Assembly: GCA_020429185.1 (NCBI GenBank)
Contig: JAGQLO010000009.1
Coordinates: 1 to 40,777, forward strand
Source: Candidatus Doudnabacteria bacterium
GTDB taxonomy: Bacteria > Patescibacteriota > JABMPQ01 > JAGQLO01
Direction: 5' to 3'
DNA: 40,777 bases
Shown: positions 1-7,751 of the stretch, in pieces
How the letters are laid out: the number at the start of each line of letters is the position of its first letter
How positions within the stretch are numbered: the stretch's first letter is position 1
Program-made: the position numbers and the translations under genes
Notes under the pieces: generated by a model
The model's input: only the letters and a program-made list of their open reading frames with translations
The model's database searches: none
Told to the model about the DNA's origin: nothing

Positions 1-244
1 CATGCTGAAGCGACTGTAAGTTCGATCCACCCTGACCAATCAACAGATTGGCGTCTTTTGTACGGAGGGCGAACACAGTAATTTCTCCATCTTCACCCAT
101 GGAAATACGAGGAACGATGGTAGCTTCTACCCGCATCATTCCCAAAAACTCTTGAATAAGTTCCTGTACCTGCGGAACAACGTTTGACGCTTCCTCTACT
201 GGAGCTGTCGCAACTTCTGGCTGTGGGGTAGGCATGTCAGACAT
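1..244 (-). CDS. jag: Jag/KhpB-like RNA-binding protein, N-terminal part (runs off the left edge)
   Basis: Only about 81 N-terminal residues are present. The translation ends in a KH-type segment (LLIGQGGSNLQSLQ) with the G-x-x-G loop typical of the KH domain of Jag/KhpB; the R3H domain expected after it would lie outside the window. The first ~25 residues are Pro/Glu/Ala-rich, a likely disordered linker. The start is ATG at 244; a second in-frame ATG at 235 is possible, and no Shine-Dalgarno helps to choose. It follows yidC, its usual position in the rpmH-rnpA-yidD-yidC-jag block. The family binds RNA and affects cell division and envelope growth. The assignment rests on the KH loop plus synteny. 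Confidence 0.8.
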   Translation of the reverse strand, partial: MSDMPTPQPEVATAPVEEASNVVPQVQELIQEFLGMMRVEATIVPRISMGEDGEITVFALRTKDANLLIGQGGSNLQSLQH

Positions 245-297
245 AGGAATAGACTCAAGAAACGGCTGGTCAGCGTAACAGGGATGCAGCCAGTTGA

Positions 298-1104
298 CTA
301 GGCTTTCGACGCATTCGTTTTGTTCGCCTGATCAAGGCTTGTGTCAGCATCCTCTTCCATTGAACGGAAGATGACAACCTGCTGCACGATGGCAAAGACC
401 GTTGTCGTAATCCAATACAACGCCAAGGCCGAAGGAAGTGTCATGGCAATGAACAATGTCACGGCAGGCATGATGTACACCATCTGCTTACTCATGGCAG
501 AAGCCATATCTCCGATATTCTCTGGAGATGGCTTGTCGGATTTCTTCTTCTCTTCCTTTTTCGGACTCGACTTCTTTTGCTTGTCACGTCGCGCCAACAT
601 GTACTTCGCCTGGAAGAACTGAGCCGCGGCAGCCAATACCGCGAGAACAATGTTTGGAACCGACAAATCTACAATGCCAAAGAAAAGCGTGTTTACGATT
701 TCCGGCGCTTCTACAAAACTGTAGAGCCGCGTGAAGCTTTCCTCATTCAATCCATCACGGAATACGTGATACAGCGCCAAGATAATCGGCATTTGAATCA
801 ACAGGGGCAAGCAAGACGAAAGCGGATTTACCTTGTTTTGCTGGTAAAAACGCATGAGTTCCTCCGACTGCTTTTGCTTGTCATCCTTATGCTTCTCCTT
901 GATCTCGTTCATTTTCGGCTGCAACACAGTCAACGAGCGCTGTGCACGCAGCGACTTCGCAGAAAGTGGAAGCAAAATAAACCGAATAATGAGTGTCACA
1001 ATGATCACCGCGACACCAAAATCATGTCCCGGCAACACATTCACAATCCAAACGAGCAGATTCAAGATCGGCTCCGTAAGTAGTTGATGGTACAGCTCAA
1101 TCAT
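298..1104 (-). CDS. yidC: Membrane protein insertase YidC/OxaA
   Basis: 268 residues, the short form without the large periplasmic domain of Gram-negative YidC. It inserts and folds inner-membrane proteins, with or without SecYEG. The core has five hydrophobic segments, roughly residues 14-26, 30-48, 95-115, 130-165 and 205-250. Arg41 in the IIRFILLPLS segment matches the positive residue of the hydrophilic groove. A charged cytoplasmic hairpin (about 50-92) follows, then a Lys/Glu-rich cytoplasmic loop near 170-200. The start ATG at 1104 gives a normal N-terminus. It lies 25 nt downstream of yidD and just upstream of jag, the canonical arrangement. Confidence 0.96.
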   Translation of the reverse strand: MIELYHQLLTEPILNLLVWIVNVLPGHDFGVAVIIVTLIIRFILLPLSAKSLRAQRSLTVLQPKMNEIKEKHKDDKQKQSEELMRFYQQNKVNPLSSCLPLLIQMPIILALYHVFRDGLNEESFTRLYSFVEAPEIVNTLFFGIVDLSVPNIVLAVLAAAAQFFQAKYMLARRDKQKKSSPKKEEKKKSDKPSPENIGDMASAMSKQMVYIMPAVTLFIAMTLPSALALYWITTTVFAIVQQVVIFRSMEEDADTSLDQANKTNASKA

Positions 1105-1129
1105 GTTCGTAGACTAAAAACAAATCGCG

Positions 1130-1531
1130 CTACTTCTTCCGGGTGGCACGCTTAAACCCTTTCTCTGGCACAGGATCAACTCCCCCATGGGAATACGGAT
1201 TACAGCGCAAAATACGCCACCCCGTTAGAGCGATCCCGACGAGAATACCACGCTGCTCAATAGCCTCATAGCCATACTGACTACAGGTCGGGTGAAACCG
1301 ACAGTACCCATACGGTACAAACATTGAAAGAGGACCATGATCGAGCGACAACGTACGCTGATACAGTCGAATCAGCAACAACAACGGCATTCGCATCACA
1401 ACACGCACAACAGAAAGAGCTGTGTCTGTTGGGCCCTGAATAGCAGGCGCATCTTCAGGAGACGAAACAGAAGAAGTTGGAGCCGTCACCTCACGTGCAA
1501 CACCTACTGTTTTTGGAGGAGGAACCGTCAT
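1130..1531 (-). CDS. yidD: Membrane protein insertion efficiency factor YidD
   Basis: The C-terminal ~85 residues carry the full YidD signature: [23 protein letters not shown] with its paired cysteines, [12 protein letters not shown] and DPVPEKG. The family is a small membrane-associated protein that helps YidC-dependent insertion. The gene overlaps the rnpA stop by four bases (ATGA), which supports this start by translational coupling. The resulting protein (133 aa) has a ~45-residue Pro/Ser/Thr-rich N-terminal extension absent from typical 70-85 aa family members; translation could instead begin at the internal Met46 or Met48. The family call is firm, the start less so. Confidence 0.93.
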   Translation of the reverse strand: MTVPPPKTVGVAREVTAPTSSVSSPEDAPAIQGPTDTALSVVRVVMRMPLLLLIRLYQRTLSLDHGPLSMFVPYGYCRFHPTCSQYGYEAIEQRGILVGIALTGWRILRCNPYSHGGVDPVPEKGFKRATRKK

Positions 1532-1881
1532 ACAGAAGTTTTCACAATCAACCCCGCCCGCTCAAGAACCTGTTGCAACTCCTCCTGAATTTCCTGCTGT
1601 GTAGCTGTTAAGATACGCGGCTGCACAAGCACAACAACGTCATACCCAGGAGAAATGCGCGGCAGAAGCGCGGCAGCAGACGCACGCAATCGACGACGAA
1701 TTCGATTACGCTGTACAGCGCTCTTATGAATCTTTTTACCTACAAGAAACCCAAAACGCGAATCTGTGTTCGCGGTTGGCAGTGCCTTTAAAAACAACAG
1801 ACGACCGCGCGAGACGCGGCCGTTGCGGTGCACACGGTCAAAGTCGTTGTCTCGCGTCAATCGATAGCGACGCGGAAGCAT
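1528..1881 (-). CDS. rnpA: Ribonuclease P protein component
   Basis: 117 residues, normal length. It is the protein subunit of RNase P, which binds the catalytic RNA and pre-tRNA 5' leaders. Family features visible: N-terminal [14 protein letters not shown], the strand [17 protein letters not shown], the arginine-rich RNRIRRRLR motif, and the closing [10 protein letters not shown] strand. The ATG overlaps the rpmH stop by one base (TAATG) and the stop overlaps the yidD start by four, so the three genes form a tightly coupled unit. It ends in TGA, which here must mean stop. Confidence 0.97.
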   Translation of the reverse strand: MLPRRYRLTRDNDFDRVHRNGRVSRGRLLFLKALPTANTDSRFGFLVGKKIHKSAVQRNRIRRRLRASAAALLPRISPGYDVVVLVQPRILTATQQEIQEELQQVLERAGLIVKTSV

Positions 1882-2099
1882 TAGGCGGCAGCAGAAGTAG
1901 TGCGGGCACGCCGCTTTGTCTTCTTGCCCTGCGGGTCACTTCCCTTCTTTGGACGACTTGTTGGCGCAACTGTAAGACGCTTTCGTCCCTTAAGGCGACG
2001 TCGCTTCAAAACAGCAACACCTCCACGTGTTCGACTTCGCTTTCGAAGCCCGTGCTTTCGGGCACGAGCGCGCTTCTTTGGCTGGTTGGTTCGCTTCAT
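1881..2099 (-). CDS. rpmH: 50S ribosomal protein L34 with an extended C-terminal tail
   Basis: Residues 1-44 are a standard L34 ([20 protein letters not shown] start, [12 protein letters not shown] end), a basic protein of the large ribosomal subunit. The reading frame then continues for another ~28 residues rich in Pro, Lys, Arg, Thr and Ala, whereas most bacterial L34 proteins stop near residue 44-50. The tail looks disordered and basic. It is first gene of the rpmH-rnpA-yidD-yidC-jag operon and has a well-formed promoter immediately upstream. Confidence 0.96.
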   Translation of the reverse strand: MKRTNQPKKRARARKHGLRKRSRTRGGVAVLKRRRLKGRKRLTVAPTSRPKKGSDPQGKKTKRRARTTSAAA

Positions 2100-2122
2100 G
2101 AGTTCTGGTCAAATACGGGCGC

Positions 2123-2151
2123 ATTCTAAGGAAAAAACAAAGCTCGGTCAA
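2123..2151 (-). promoter_or_regulatory. Sigma-70-type promoter of the rpmH operon
   Basis: On the minus strand TTGACC (2151-2146) is followed after exactly 17 bases by TAGAAT (2128-2123). Each hexamer matches five of six consensus positions. The start of transcription would fall near 2116, about 17 nt before the rpmH ATG. Read by eye; not tested experimentally. Confidence 0.7.
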
Positions 2152-2224
2152 GTGCCAAGCATATACTCGACAAATCGTCATTTCTTCGTCAGGATGAGGC
2201 GAACTTATCTTGTCGCGAAACCCT

Positions 2225-3181
2225 ATGGGAACAACTCCCATCCTGCTGACAGGAACATCTCACCCCACTTTTGCAAAACAGCTTGCAAAAGAATTGGGTA
2301 TTTCTCTCGGCCGACTCCACGTCGATCGGTTTGAAGATGGAGAAATTCACGTCGAGCTCAAAGAATCTGTTGAAGGGCAGCATGTGTTCGTTGTGCAGTC
2401 TTGCTACACACCAAGTGCAGAATATCTACTCGAACTGTGCCTTATCCTCCGTGCTGTCCGCGACAATGCCCCCGCAAGTCTCACAGCTGTCCTTCCGTTC
2501 ATGTGCTACCGCAGACAAGAGCGCAAGCTTACACCAGGTGAAGCTGTTGGAGCAGAACTTGTCACACAAATGATTGAAATCGCAGGTGCAACTAGCTCAA
2601 TTGCAGTAGACCTGCACGCTACAACAAATGAAACCTTTTTCACGGGCAATCTCATACATATTCCAACATGGGATTTACTTGCAAACGCAACACGCGAACT
2701 TCTAGGAGACATTTCAAATCTCACAATTGTCGGCCCAGACGAAGGAAGTAGAAATCGCGCCTCTTCCGTAGCACACCGACTCGATGTTCCTCTTGCAATC
2801 ATGAACAAGAAGCGGCCAAACCACGACACGGTTGTGATTACAGATTTTGCAGGAGATGTGGAAAACCGAGATCTTCTTCTTGTTGATGACGAAATTTGCA
2901 CAGCAAATACCACAATTGCTGCTGCAAAACGTCTTCGAAAAATGGGTGCAAACAGAATCTTCCTTGCCGCAACACACCCTGTACTCACACAATCGGCCGC
3001 ACATGATCTGAACAAATCACTTGTAGAGCACGTCATCACGACAGACACGATCCCGCACACAACAAGCGAACTTCCAGAACAAACTACCGTTGTTTCTGTC
3101 GTTCCCCTGGTAGCAAATGCGATTCGTGAACAGCTATATACAAGCGAACATCTTCCCAATGCTATTGAGCACGCATTGTAG
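2225..3181 (+). CDS. prs: Ribose-phosphate pyrophosphokinase (PRPP synthase)
   Basis: Makes PRPP from ribose 5-phosphate and ATP, feeding nucleotide, His and Trp synthesis. Seen: the FEDGE..V motif (DRFEDGEIHVEL), the flexible-loop region YRRQERKLTPGEAVGAELV, the metal/ATP-binding DLHATTNE stretch corresponding to the DLHA motif, and the PRPP-binding loop LLLVDDEICTANT. The length (318 aa) is normal. ATG 2225 gives a conventional N-terminus. An upstream in-frame TTG at 2210 sits about 10 nt after a GAGG (2196-2199) and is an alternative start adding five residues. The gene is divergent from rpmH. The canonical VDDxIxTGGT is changed to DDEICTANT, a modest variant. Confidence 0.94.
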   Translation: MGTTPILLTGTSHPTFAKQLAKELGISLGRLHVDRFEDGEIHVELKESVEGQHVFVVQSCYTPSAEYLLELCLILRAVRDNAPASLTAVLPFMCYRRQERKLTPGEAVGAELVTQMIEIAGATSSIAVDLHATTNETFFTGNLIHIPTWDLLANATRELLGDISNLTIVGPDEGSRNRASSVAHRLDVPLAIMNKKRPNHDTVVITDFAGDVENRDLLLVDDEICTANTTIAAAKRLRKMGANRIFLAATHPVLTQSAAHDLNKSLVEHVITTDTIPHTTSELPEQTTVVSVVPLVANAIREQLYTSEHLPNAIEHAL

Positions 3182-3228
3182 GACGCTCAAAAAGCAGATA
3201 GGCTGACGCTACACGTTTGTCGTACGCT

Positions 3229-4422
3229 ATGACCACTCCAGAACAGATTCAAGAGCTCCTCACACGCGGAGTTTCCAATGTAACCGTACAAGAAGAGCTC
3301 GAAAAAAAACTCGCATCGGGTACCTCTTTACGCGTAAAACACGGCGTAGACCCAACCACGACCGATCTTCATCTTGGCTACGCAACGATCTACCTAAAGT
3401 TGCGAGACCTCCAAGAACTCGGCCACACAATTGTATTTTTGATAGGTGGATTTACCGCTCGATTTGGAGACCCAACCGACAAGGATGAGTCGCGACCCAT
3501 GCGTACAAAAGAAGAAATCGATGAAAAATCCCGAGAATACATCGATCAATTAAGCATACTACTCGACACGTCAAAAATAGAAGTACGAAACAACGCCGAG
3601 TGGTTCGATACATGGTCATTCGAAGACGGACTTCACCTCCTTTCAAACACAACAGTGGCGCGCATGTTAGAACGCGATATGTTCGATCGCCGCATGAAAG
3701 AAGGAAAGGATATTCGTCTTCATGAAATAACCTACCCACTTCTTCAGGGATACGACTCAGTTGAACTCAAAAGTGACGTTACCGTGATTGGTACAGACCA
3801 AACCTTTAACGAACTTCAGGCGCGACCCCTTCAAGAAGCAAAAGGTCAGACGCCTCAGGATTTGATTGCCATGAAGCTCCTTGTTGGAACAGACGGCACA
3901 CAAAAGATGAGCCAAAGCCTTGGAAACGACATTAAATTCCGAGACAAACCAAACGACATGTATGGAAAGGTAATGGCGGTACACGATGACGCCATCTTTG
4001 ACTACTTCGAACTCGTCACGCGCGTTCCAATGAACGACATTTCAGACATGAAGGCAGATGTGAACGGAGGTGCAAACCCACGCAACCACAAAATGCGGCT
4101 CGCACGAGAGATTGTCATGCTCTTTCATGGCTCTGAAGCTGCACTCGCAGCAGAACAAGCATTTATAGATCAATTCCAGAAAGGAAAAAAGCCAGAGACG
4201 ATTGAAGAGTTCACCACAACAGAACAAGAACTCCCGCTCGTGGAACTTCTTGTGACCAGCGGACTAAGTACAAGTAAATCCGAAGCTCGTCGAGTGATCG
4301 AACAAGGAGGCGTTCGCGTAAACGATGAGGTGCAAACAGAAGTAGATGCGATTATTGACCTAACAACCTCTCCCCTTCTACAGGTAGGAAAGCGTCACTT
4401 CAAGCAAGTCAAAAAAGCGTAA
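3229..4422 (+). CDS. tyrS: Tyrosyl-tRNA synthetase
   Basis: Class I aminoacyl-tRNA synthetase charging tRNA-Tyr. Seen: the HIGH-like HLGYA motif near residue 48 after GVDPTTTDL, the KMSKS-like loop KMSQSLGN around residue 228, the tyrosine-binding YPLLQGYDSVELKSDV region, and a C-terminal S4 RNA-binding domain (SKSEARRVIEQGGVRVND). The pattern fits the TyrZ/type 2 subfamily. ATG 3229 is preferred over an in-frame TTG at 3217, since it starts the usual MTTPEQIQELL helix. It follows prs by 47 nt and ends at a strong bidirectional terminator. Confidence 0.96.
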   Translation: MTTPEQIQELLTRGVSNVTVQEELEKKLASGTSLRVKHGVDPTTTDLHLGYATIYLKLRDLQELGHTIVFLIGGFTARFGDPTDKDESRPMRTKEEIDEKSREYIDQLSILLDTSKIEVRNNAEWFDTWSFEDGLHLLSNTTVARMLERDMFDRRMKEGKDIRLHEITYPLLQGYDSVELKSDVTVIGTDQTFNELQARPLQEAKGQTPQDLIAMKLLVGTDGTQKMSQSLGNDIKFRDKPNDMYGKVMAVHDDAIFDYFELVTRVPMNDISDMKADVNGGANPRNHKMRLAREIVMLFHGSEAALAAEQAFIDQFQKGKKPETIEEFTTTEQELPLVELLVTSGLSTSKSEARRVIEQGGVRVNDEVQTEVDAIIDLTTSPLLQVGKRHFKQVKKA

Positions 4423-4426
4423 GAAC

Positions 4427-4460
4427 AAAAAAACCGCCCACACCATGTGAGCGGTTTTTG
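4427..4460. terminator. Bidirectional intrinsic terminator between tyrS and the 4466 gene
   Basis: The stem has A5CCGC at 4429-4437 pairing with GCGGT5 at 4451-4459, then one mismatch, then CACA/TGTG with a three-base loop. An A-run on one side and T-run on the other make it usable from both strands, as suits two convergent transcripts. Confidence 0.88.
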
Positions 4461-4465
4461 AAACT

Positions 4466-4771
4466 CTAGAATCCAAACACACCTCCCCCGCTCTTTTTTG
4501 GAGGGCGAGCCTTGCCTTCGTCAAATAGCTTGCCCGCCTTCTCACCTTCGTGCTCGGAATACGTCACGGGTGCGGTGTGATCCCCAACACCCCTTCCATC
4601 TTCGCACGGCATCCACTCGCGTGATTCGAACTTCTTCGATCCGGAGTGAAAAAAGTCATCTTTTTTCGAAAGACCCGAAACACGAAAAGAATCGCCACAA
4701 TAAGTACACCACACCTTAAGGCCCGAGTTCCCTGAACCACTACTTCCCATCACAATATCTAACAATCCCAT
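4466..4771 (-). CDS. Small hypothetical protein with a CxxC zinc-ribbon-like segment
   Basis: 101 residues from ATG 4771, four bases after the galT stop, so co-transcribed with it. The segment VWCTYCGDSFRVSG has a Cys-x2-Cys pair followed by Ser/Lys-rich residues, and another Cys occurs in WMPCEDG, hinting at an incomplete zinc ribbon. A central acidic/His stretch (DHTAPVTYSEHEGEKAG) and a Gly/Lys-rich tail ending GGGVFGF follow. No signal peptide or membrane segment. A longer frame reaches back to 4849, but this would overlap galT and has no support. I do not recognise the family. It is last gene of the long minus-strand run. Confidence 0.65.
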   Translation of the reverse strand: MGLLDIVMGSSGSGNSGLKVWCTYCGDSFRVSGLSKKDDFFHSGSKKFESREWMPCEDGRGVGDHTAPVTYSEHEGEKAGKLFDEGKARPPKKSGGGVFGF

Positions 4772-4775
4772 AGAA

Positions 4776-5720
4776 TTATAATGACCGATAAAACAACGCA
4801 GCCTCTTCTGGTGAAACCGCATTAATGATAAGTCGCGACCCCAACTCAACTCCTGCCCACGTATTTACGCGAGGGGCAACACGTAAACAGAAATGCTCAA
4901 CATCGTCCTCGATTGTTTGATGCATGTAGAAATTGTACGGCATATTCTGAGCATGCAACGTTTGAATCACGTGATGCAACGCCGCGGCAAGAGATCCCAG
5001 TTCTTCCTCAGAAAGAAGCGAAATGTTGTCGACGCGTCTTCGGGGTACAATCCATGCCTCATACGGATACAGAGAGGCATACGGGGCAAACGTAAGCATA
5101 CGCTCGTCCGACCAGATATGACGGGGACCCCCCTCTTCCTGCTCGAAAAGATGTTCGTAATAATCAACACCATTTTCGCGGCGAAATTCTCGTAGCCGCT
5201 CAGCTTTTCGCACAATATGCGGAGGAACGAACTCAGAAGCAAAAATCTGAGAGTGGGCATGACGAAGCGATGCACCTGCTTTTCCACCCTTGTTCTTAAA
5301 CACCAAAATGTACCGAATTTTTGTGTCTTCACTAATCGCCCTCAAACGAGCTGCATAGGTGCGCAACACGGCGCACGTTTGCTCAACCGAAAACTCTGCC
5401 AGTTCGATTCCAAATTCAGGAGTTTCAACAACGACCTCCTGTGTCCCATAAGCGCTCGGATTGTCTTTTGAGACAGCCGGAAACTTGTTCGGAATCGCAC
5501 GAACAACGCCGCCATCCGCCCCCAGATCTTCGTGTAACACTGTTTCAAACGTTTCCTCCTTTGAAAACGGATCGTCACTTGGATCGCTCTCAGGATCTAA
5601 TTCAAGCACAACATCTTTCGGACGCGCCCCACGCTTTGGGGCAACCAACACAAAACGATCTTGCACCACATCCTCGCGAAGCTCAGACCGTTCAGGAATA
5701 GATGAATCAATATCGTTCAT
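4776..5720 (-). CDS. galT: GalT-like nucleotidyltransferase (galactose-1-phosphate uridylyltransferase family, HIT superfamily)
   Basis: 314 residues. The active-site triad motif appears as HAHSQ (residues 154-158), the second His being the expected nucleophile, preceded by FKNKGGKAGASL. The C-terminal half repeats the fold (NFYMHQTIEDDVEHFCLRVAPR, then AGVELGSRLIINAVSPEEAA), as in GalT and the related ADP-glucose phosphorylases. The two N-terminal zinc-binding Cys residues of classical GalT are absent. The reaction would be UMP/NMP transfer between a nucleoside diphosphate sugar and a sugar 1-phosphate; the exact sugar cannot be told. It follows the ATP-grasp cluster by 12 nt. Confidence 0.85.
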   Translation of the reverse strand: MNDIDSSIPERSELREDVVQDRFVLVAPKRGARPKDVVLELDPESDPSDDPFSKEETFETVLHEDLGADGGVVRAIPNKFPAVSKDNPSAYGTQEVVVETPEFGIELAEFSVEQTCAVLRTYAARLRAISEDTKIRYILVFKNKGGKAGASLRHAHSQIFASEFVPPHIVRKAERLREFRRENGVDYYEHLFEQEEGGPRHIWSDERMLTFAPYASLYPYEAWIVPRRRVDNISLLSEEELGSLAAALHHVIQTLHAQNMPYNFYMHQTIEDDVEHFCLRVAPRVNTWAGVELGSRLIINAVSPEEAALFYRSL

Positions 5721-5732
5721 GTCTACAGCGTA

Positions 5733-6770
5733 CTACGACTTTGCCACCTCAGGGAACAAGTCATCAATAATCGGCCCAGCAACATCTCGTCCTTGCCCTC
5801 GGGCAGGAAAGTGATGCATCGAAAGCATCGGAGAAGCGTTCAATTCAATCACAATATAGGTCTTATCATCCTGCGGAGCAGTGACATCGCGTGTCATAAA
5901 ATCAAGACCAGCATAGGGCAACCCAGGAATGGCACGTACAGCACGTACAGCAATATCTTTCACACTCTGATGAACCTCATCCGTAACGTCGATACTATCT
6001 CCTCCTGTCGAGAGATTAGAGTTTCCGCGCAGCTGCACATGCTCATCTTTTGCTGGAACATCTTCAATCGTCTTCCCGTGTTTTTCTAGGTACTGCTTCA
6101 ACGGAGCATCGATTTCAATATGAAAGAGAGGTCGCATGTACCCACCTTTTTTAGACACACGATTTGGATCTGCATTCTTCATCTCAATCAATTGTTCAAT
6201 TGTACGCACACCATCACCCACAACGTTTGCAGGCACACGATTCGTTGCCGCAAGGAAGCGATCGCGCGTAGCAAATAGTCGATATTCTGTACCTACAAAC
6301 ATCTCTTCAATCAGTATGTTTTTTCCTGTTTCTTGCTTGATGCGTTCATACACCTGTCCCAGTTCTGCCATGCTCGACACACCAACATGCACAGAAGAAC
6401 CGTGTATCCCACGAACAGGTTTCATCACCAAAGGAAACCCATGCTGTTCCGCCCATTCTGTTGCCCCTTTAAGCGACATCACTCCCTTTCCTGCAGATAC
6501 ACTCACGCCAGCCCGCTTAAGAAACTTCTTTGTAATATGTTTTCGGCTCGTAAACGAAAACGCAGCCGCAGAAAGACCAGAATGCCACTCCGCATTCACA
6601 TATTCCACATGATCTCTCAATGTAAGTTCATACACCTTTGTACGGTCTAACGAACGAACCGTGATGCCTCGATCAATTGCAGCATCAAGAAGAAGCTTTG
6701 TATCGATCGTCGTAGGAGGACGCCGACCATACTTCGAAGAAACGATCCTGTCGGTATTCTGTTTTTGCAT
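5733..6770 (-). CDS. ATP-grasp ligase resembling the cyanophycin synthetase / GshAB ATP-grasp domain
   Basis: 345 residues from ATG 6770 (an in-frame GTG at 6776 is an alternative). Seen: the lid/phosphate segment FPLVMKPVRGIHGSSVHVGV, the LIEEMFVGTEYRLFA strand, VPANVVGDGVRTIEQLI, and the block LRGNSNLSTGGDSIDVTDE, which is characteristic of CphA/GshF-type ATP-grasp domains. The metal-binding end IVIELNASPM is present. The family forms amide bonds by an acyl-phosphate. Unlike CphA there is no Mur-ligase half, so only one ligation activity is expected. It is third of three stand-alone ATP-grasp genes in tandem, 3 nt after the previous one, and its substrates are unknown. Confidence 0.85.
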   Translation of the reverse strand: MQKQNTDRIVSSKYGRRPPTTIDTKLLLDAAIDRGITVRSLDRTKVYELTLRDHVEYVNAEWHSGLSAAAFSFTSRKHITKKFLKRAGVSVSAGKGVMSLKGATEWAEQHGFPLVMKPVRGIHGSSVHVGVSSMAELGQVYERIKQETGKNILIEEMFVGTEYRLFATRDRFLAATNRVPANVVGDGVRTIEQLIEMKNADPNRVSKKGGYMRPLFHIEIDAPLKQYLEKHGKTIEDVPAKDEHVQLRGNSNLSTGGDSIDVTDEVHQSVKDIAVRAVRAIPGLPYAGLDFMTRDVTAPQDDKTYIVIELNASPMLSMHHFPARGQGRDVAGPIIDDLFPEVAKS

Positions 6771-6779
6771 ACGCACGCA

Positions 6780-7748
6780 TTACGAGACAGACGCAGCAGC
6801 TTTCTCGAGAAGGTCTAGAATATCCTCGTAAAAACGCGTCTGTACTTCTTTATCCTCTTCCTGAAAATACACACCAGGCGAGTAATTCAACTCTACCAGA
6901 CGTGGCGTCGTTCCATCTTGAAAGAGAAAATCCGCGGTAAACAACTTAAACCGGAAGAGGGAAAACCGTTCAAGCATTACTTCTGCCACCGGACGCATTG
7001 CATCGGGTAATGTGTCTAGAGGGACATCCACCATCGTGCCGCCCCGCGCTACGTTGCTAATTAATGAGCCTCTCTGCGGGATACGAAGATAGGAATAGGA
7101 AATCTTGGAGCCCACAAACACAAGACGAAGGTCATGCGGACCCTCTGTGAGTCCAGGCACACCTTGCGTTGTGTCGATCAGTTCTTGTAACACCCACTCT
7201 TCGCCGCCTGACAAGTCGAACTCAGCCATCATCTCGCGTGAACGTATTTCGACACCCTTTCCGCCAGAGCCGCTCATCGGCTTGATCACAAGCTGATCAC
7301 CCTTCAACGAAGCAATCGCTTCTTCAAGATCGTTCGAACGACGCACAATACGAGACGCAATCGCCAAATCTGGAAATAATAGTTCAGGCGTAGTCTTTTC
7401 TGAAAACAATAACGTCAATCGGGGGTCGTTCACAATTGGAAATACAGATGACATCGCGAGCTTCAAGTCATGCGTTGCGTGATACGCCGGTGAACGGTCC
7501 CAAACAACATCTGGTTGCAACAACCCATCTGTACGTGCCCAATCAGGGTGTGACATGTCATACCCGAACTCAAATGCACCTTGCTTCTCGTTATAGGCGG
7601 TCACAGGAACACGCACAATACGATGACCACGATCGATCGCTAGTTCCATCAGGCGACGATGTGCTTTGTCGTACTTAGGATCCTTAATCGAAAAAGCCTC
7701 TTTCGGCTCTTCTTCATGATGCAAGATACCGATGGTAATAGAGGCCAT
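6780..7748 (-). CDS. ATP-grasp ligase, glutathione-synthetase/YheCD-like, paralogue 2
   Basis: 322 residues. N-terminal pre-ATP-grasp domain (MASITIGILHHEEEPK) and a central ATP-grasp: LVIKPMSGSGGKGVEI, WVLQELIDTTQGVPGL, GPHDLRLVFVG, and the metal-binding RLVELNYSPG. It is clearly related to the next gene upstream (7752-8726) throughout: both have the WDR(S/A)P, DLRLVFVG and GSLISNVARG blocks. The two are therefore an old tandem duplication that has diverged. The C-terminal NYSPG replaces the more common N-x-R/S-PG. Amide- or amine-ligase activity on a small molecule or peptide is inferred from the fold only. The ATG is 3 nt after the upstream stop. Confidence 0.85.
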   Translation of the reverse strand: MASITIGILHHEEEPKEAFSIKDPKYDKAHRRLMELAIDRGHRIVRVPVTAYNEKQGAFEFGYDMSHPDWARTDGLLQPDVVWDRSPAYHATHDLKLAMSSVFPIVNDPRLTLLFSEKTTPELLFPDLAIASRIVRRSNDLEEAIASLKGDQLVIKPMSGSGGKGVEIRSREMMAEFDLSGGEEWVLQELIDTTQGVPGLTEGPHDLRLVFVGSKISYSYLRIPQRGSLISNVARGGTMVDVPLDTLPDAMRPVAEVMLERFSLFRFKLFTADFLFQDGTTPRLVELNYSPGVYFQEEDKEVQTRFYEDILDLLEKAAASVS

Positions 7749-7751
7749 AGG

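Noticed and set aside
577-1083. A 168-codon plus-strand open frame opposite yidC
   Set aside because: It is the antisense of a clear YidC gene, has no recognisable domain, and its residue make-up is that of a shadow frame.
4466-4849. Longer version of the small zinc-ribbon-like protein starting at 4849
   Set aside because: It would overlap galT by about 74 bases; the ATG at 4771, four bases after the galT stop, fits the operon.
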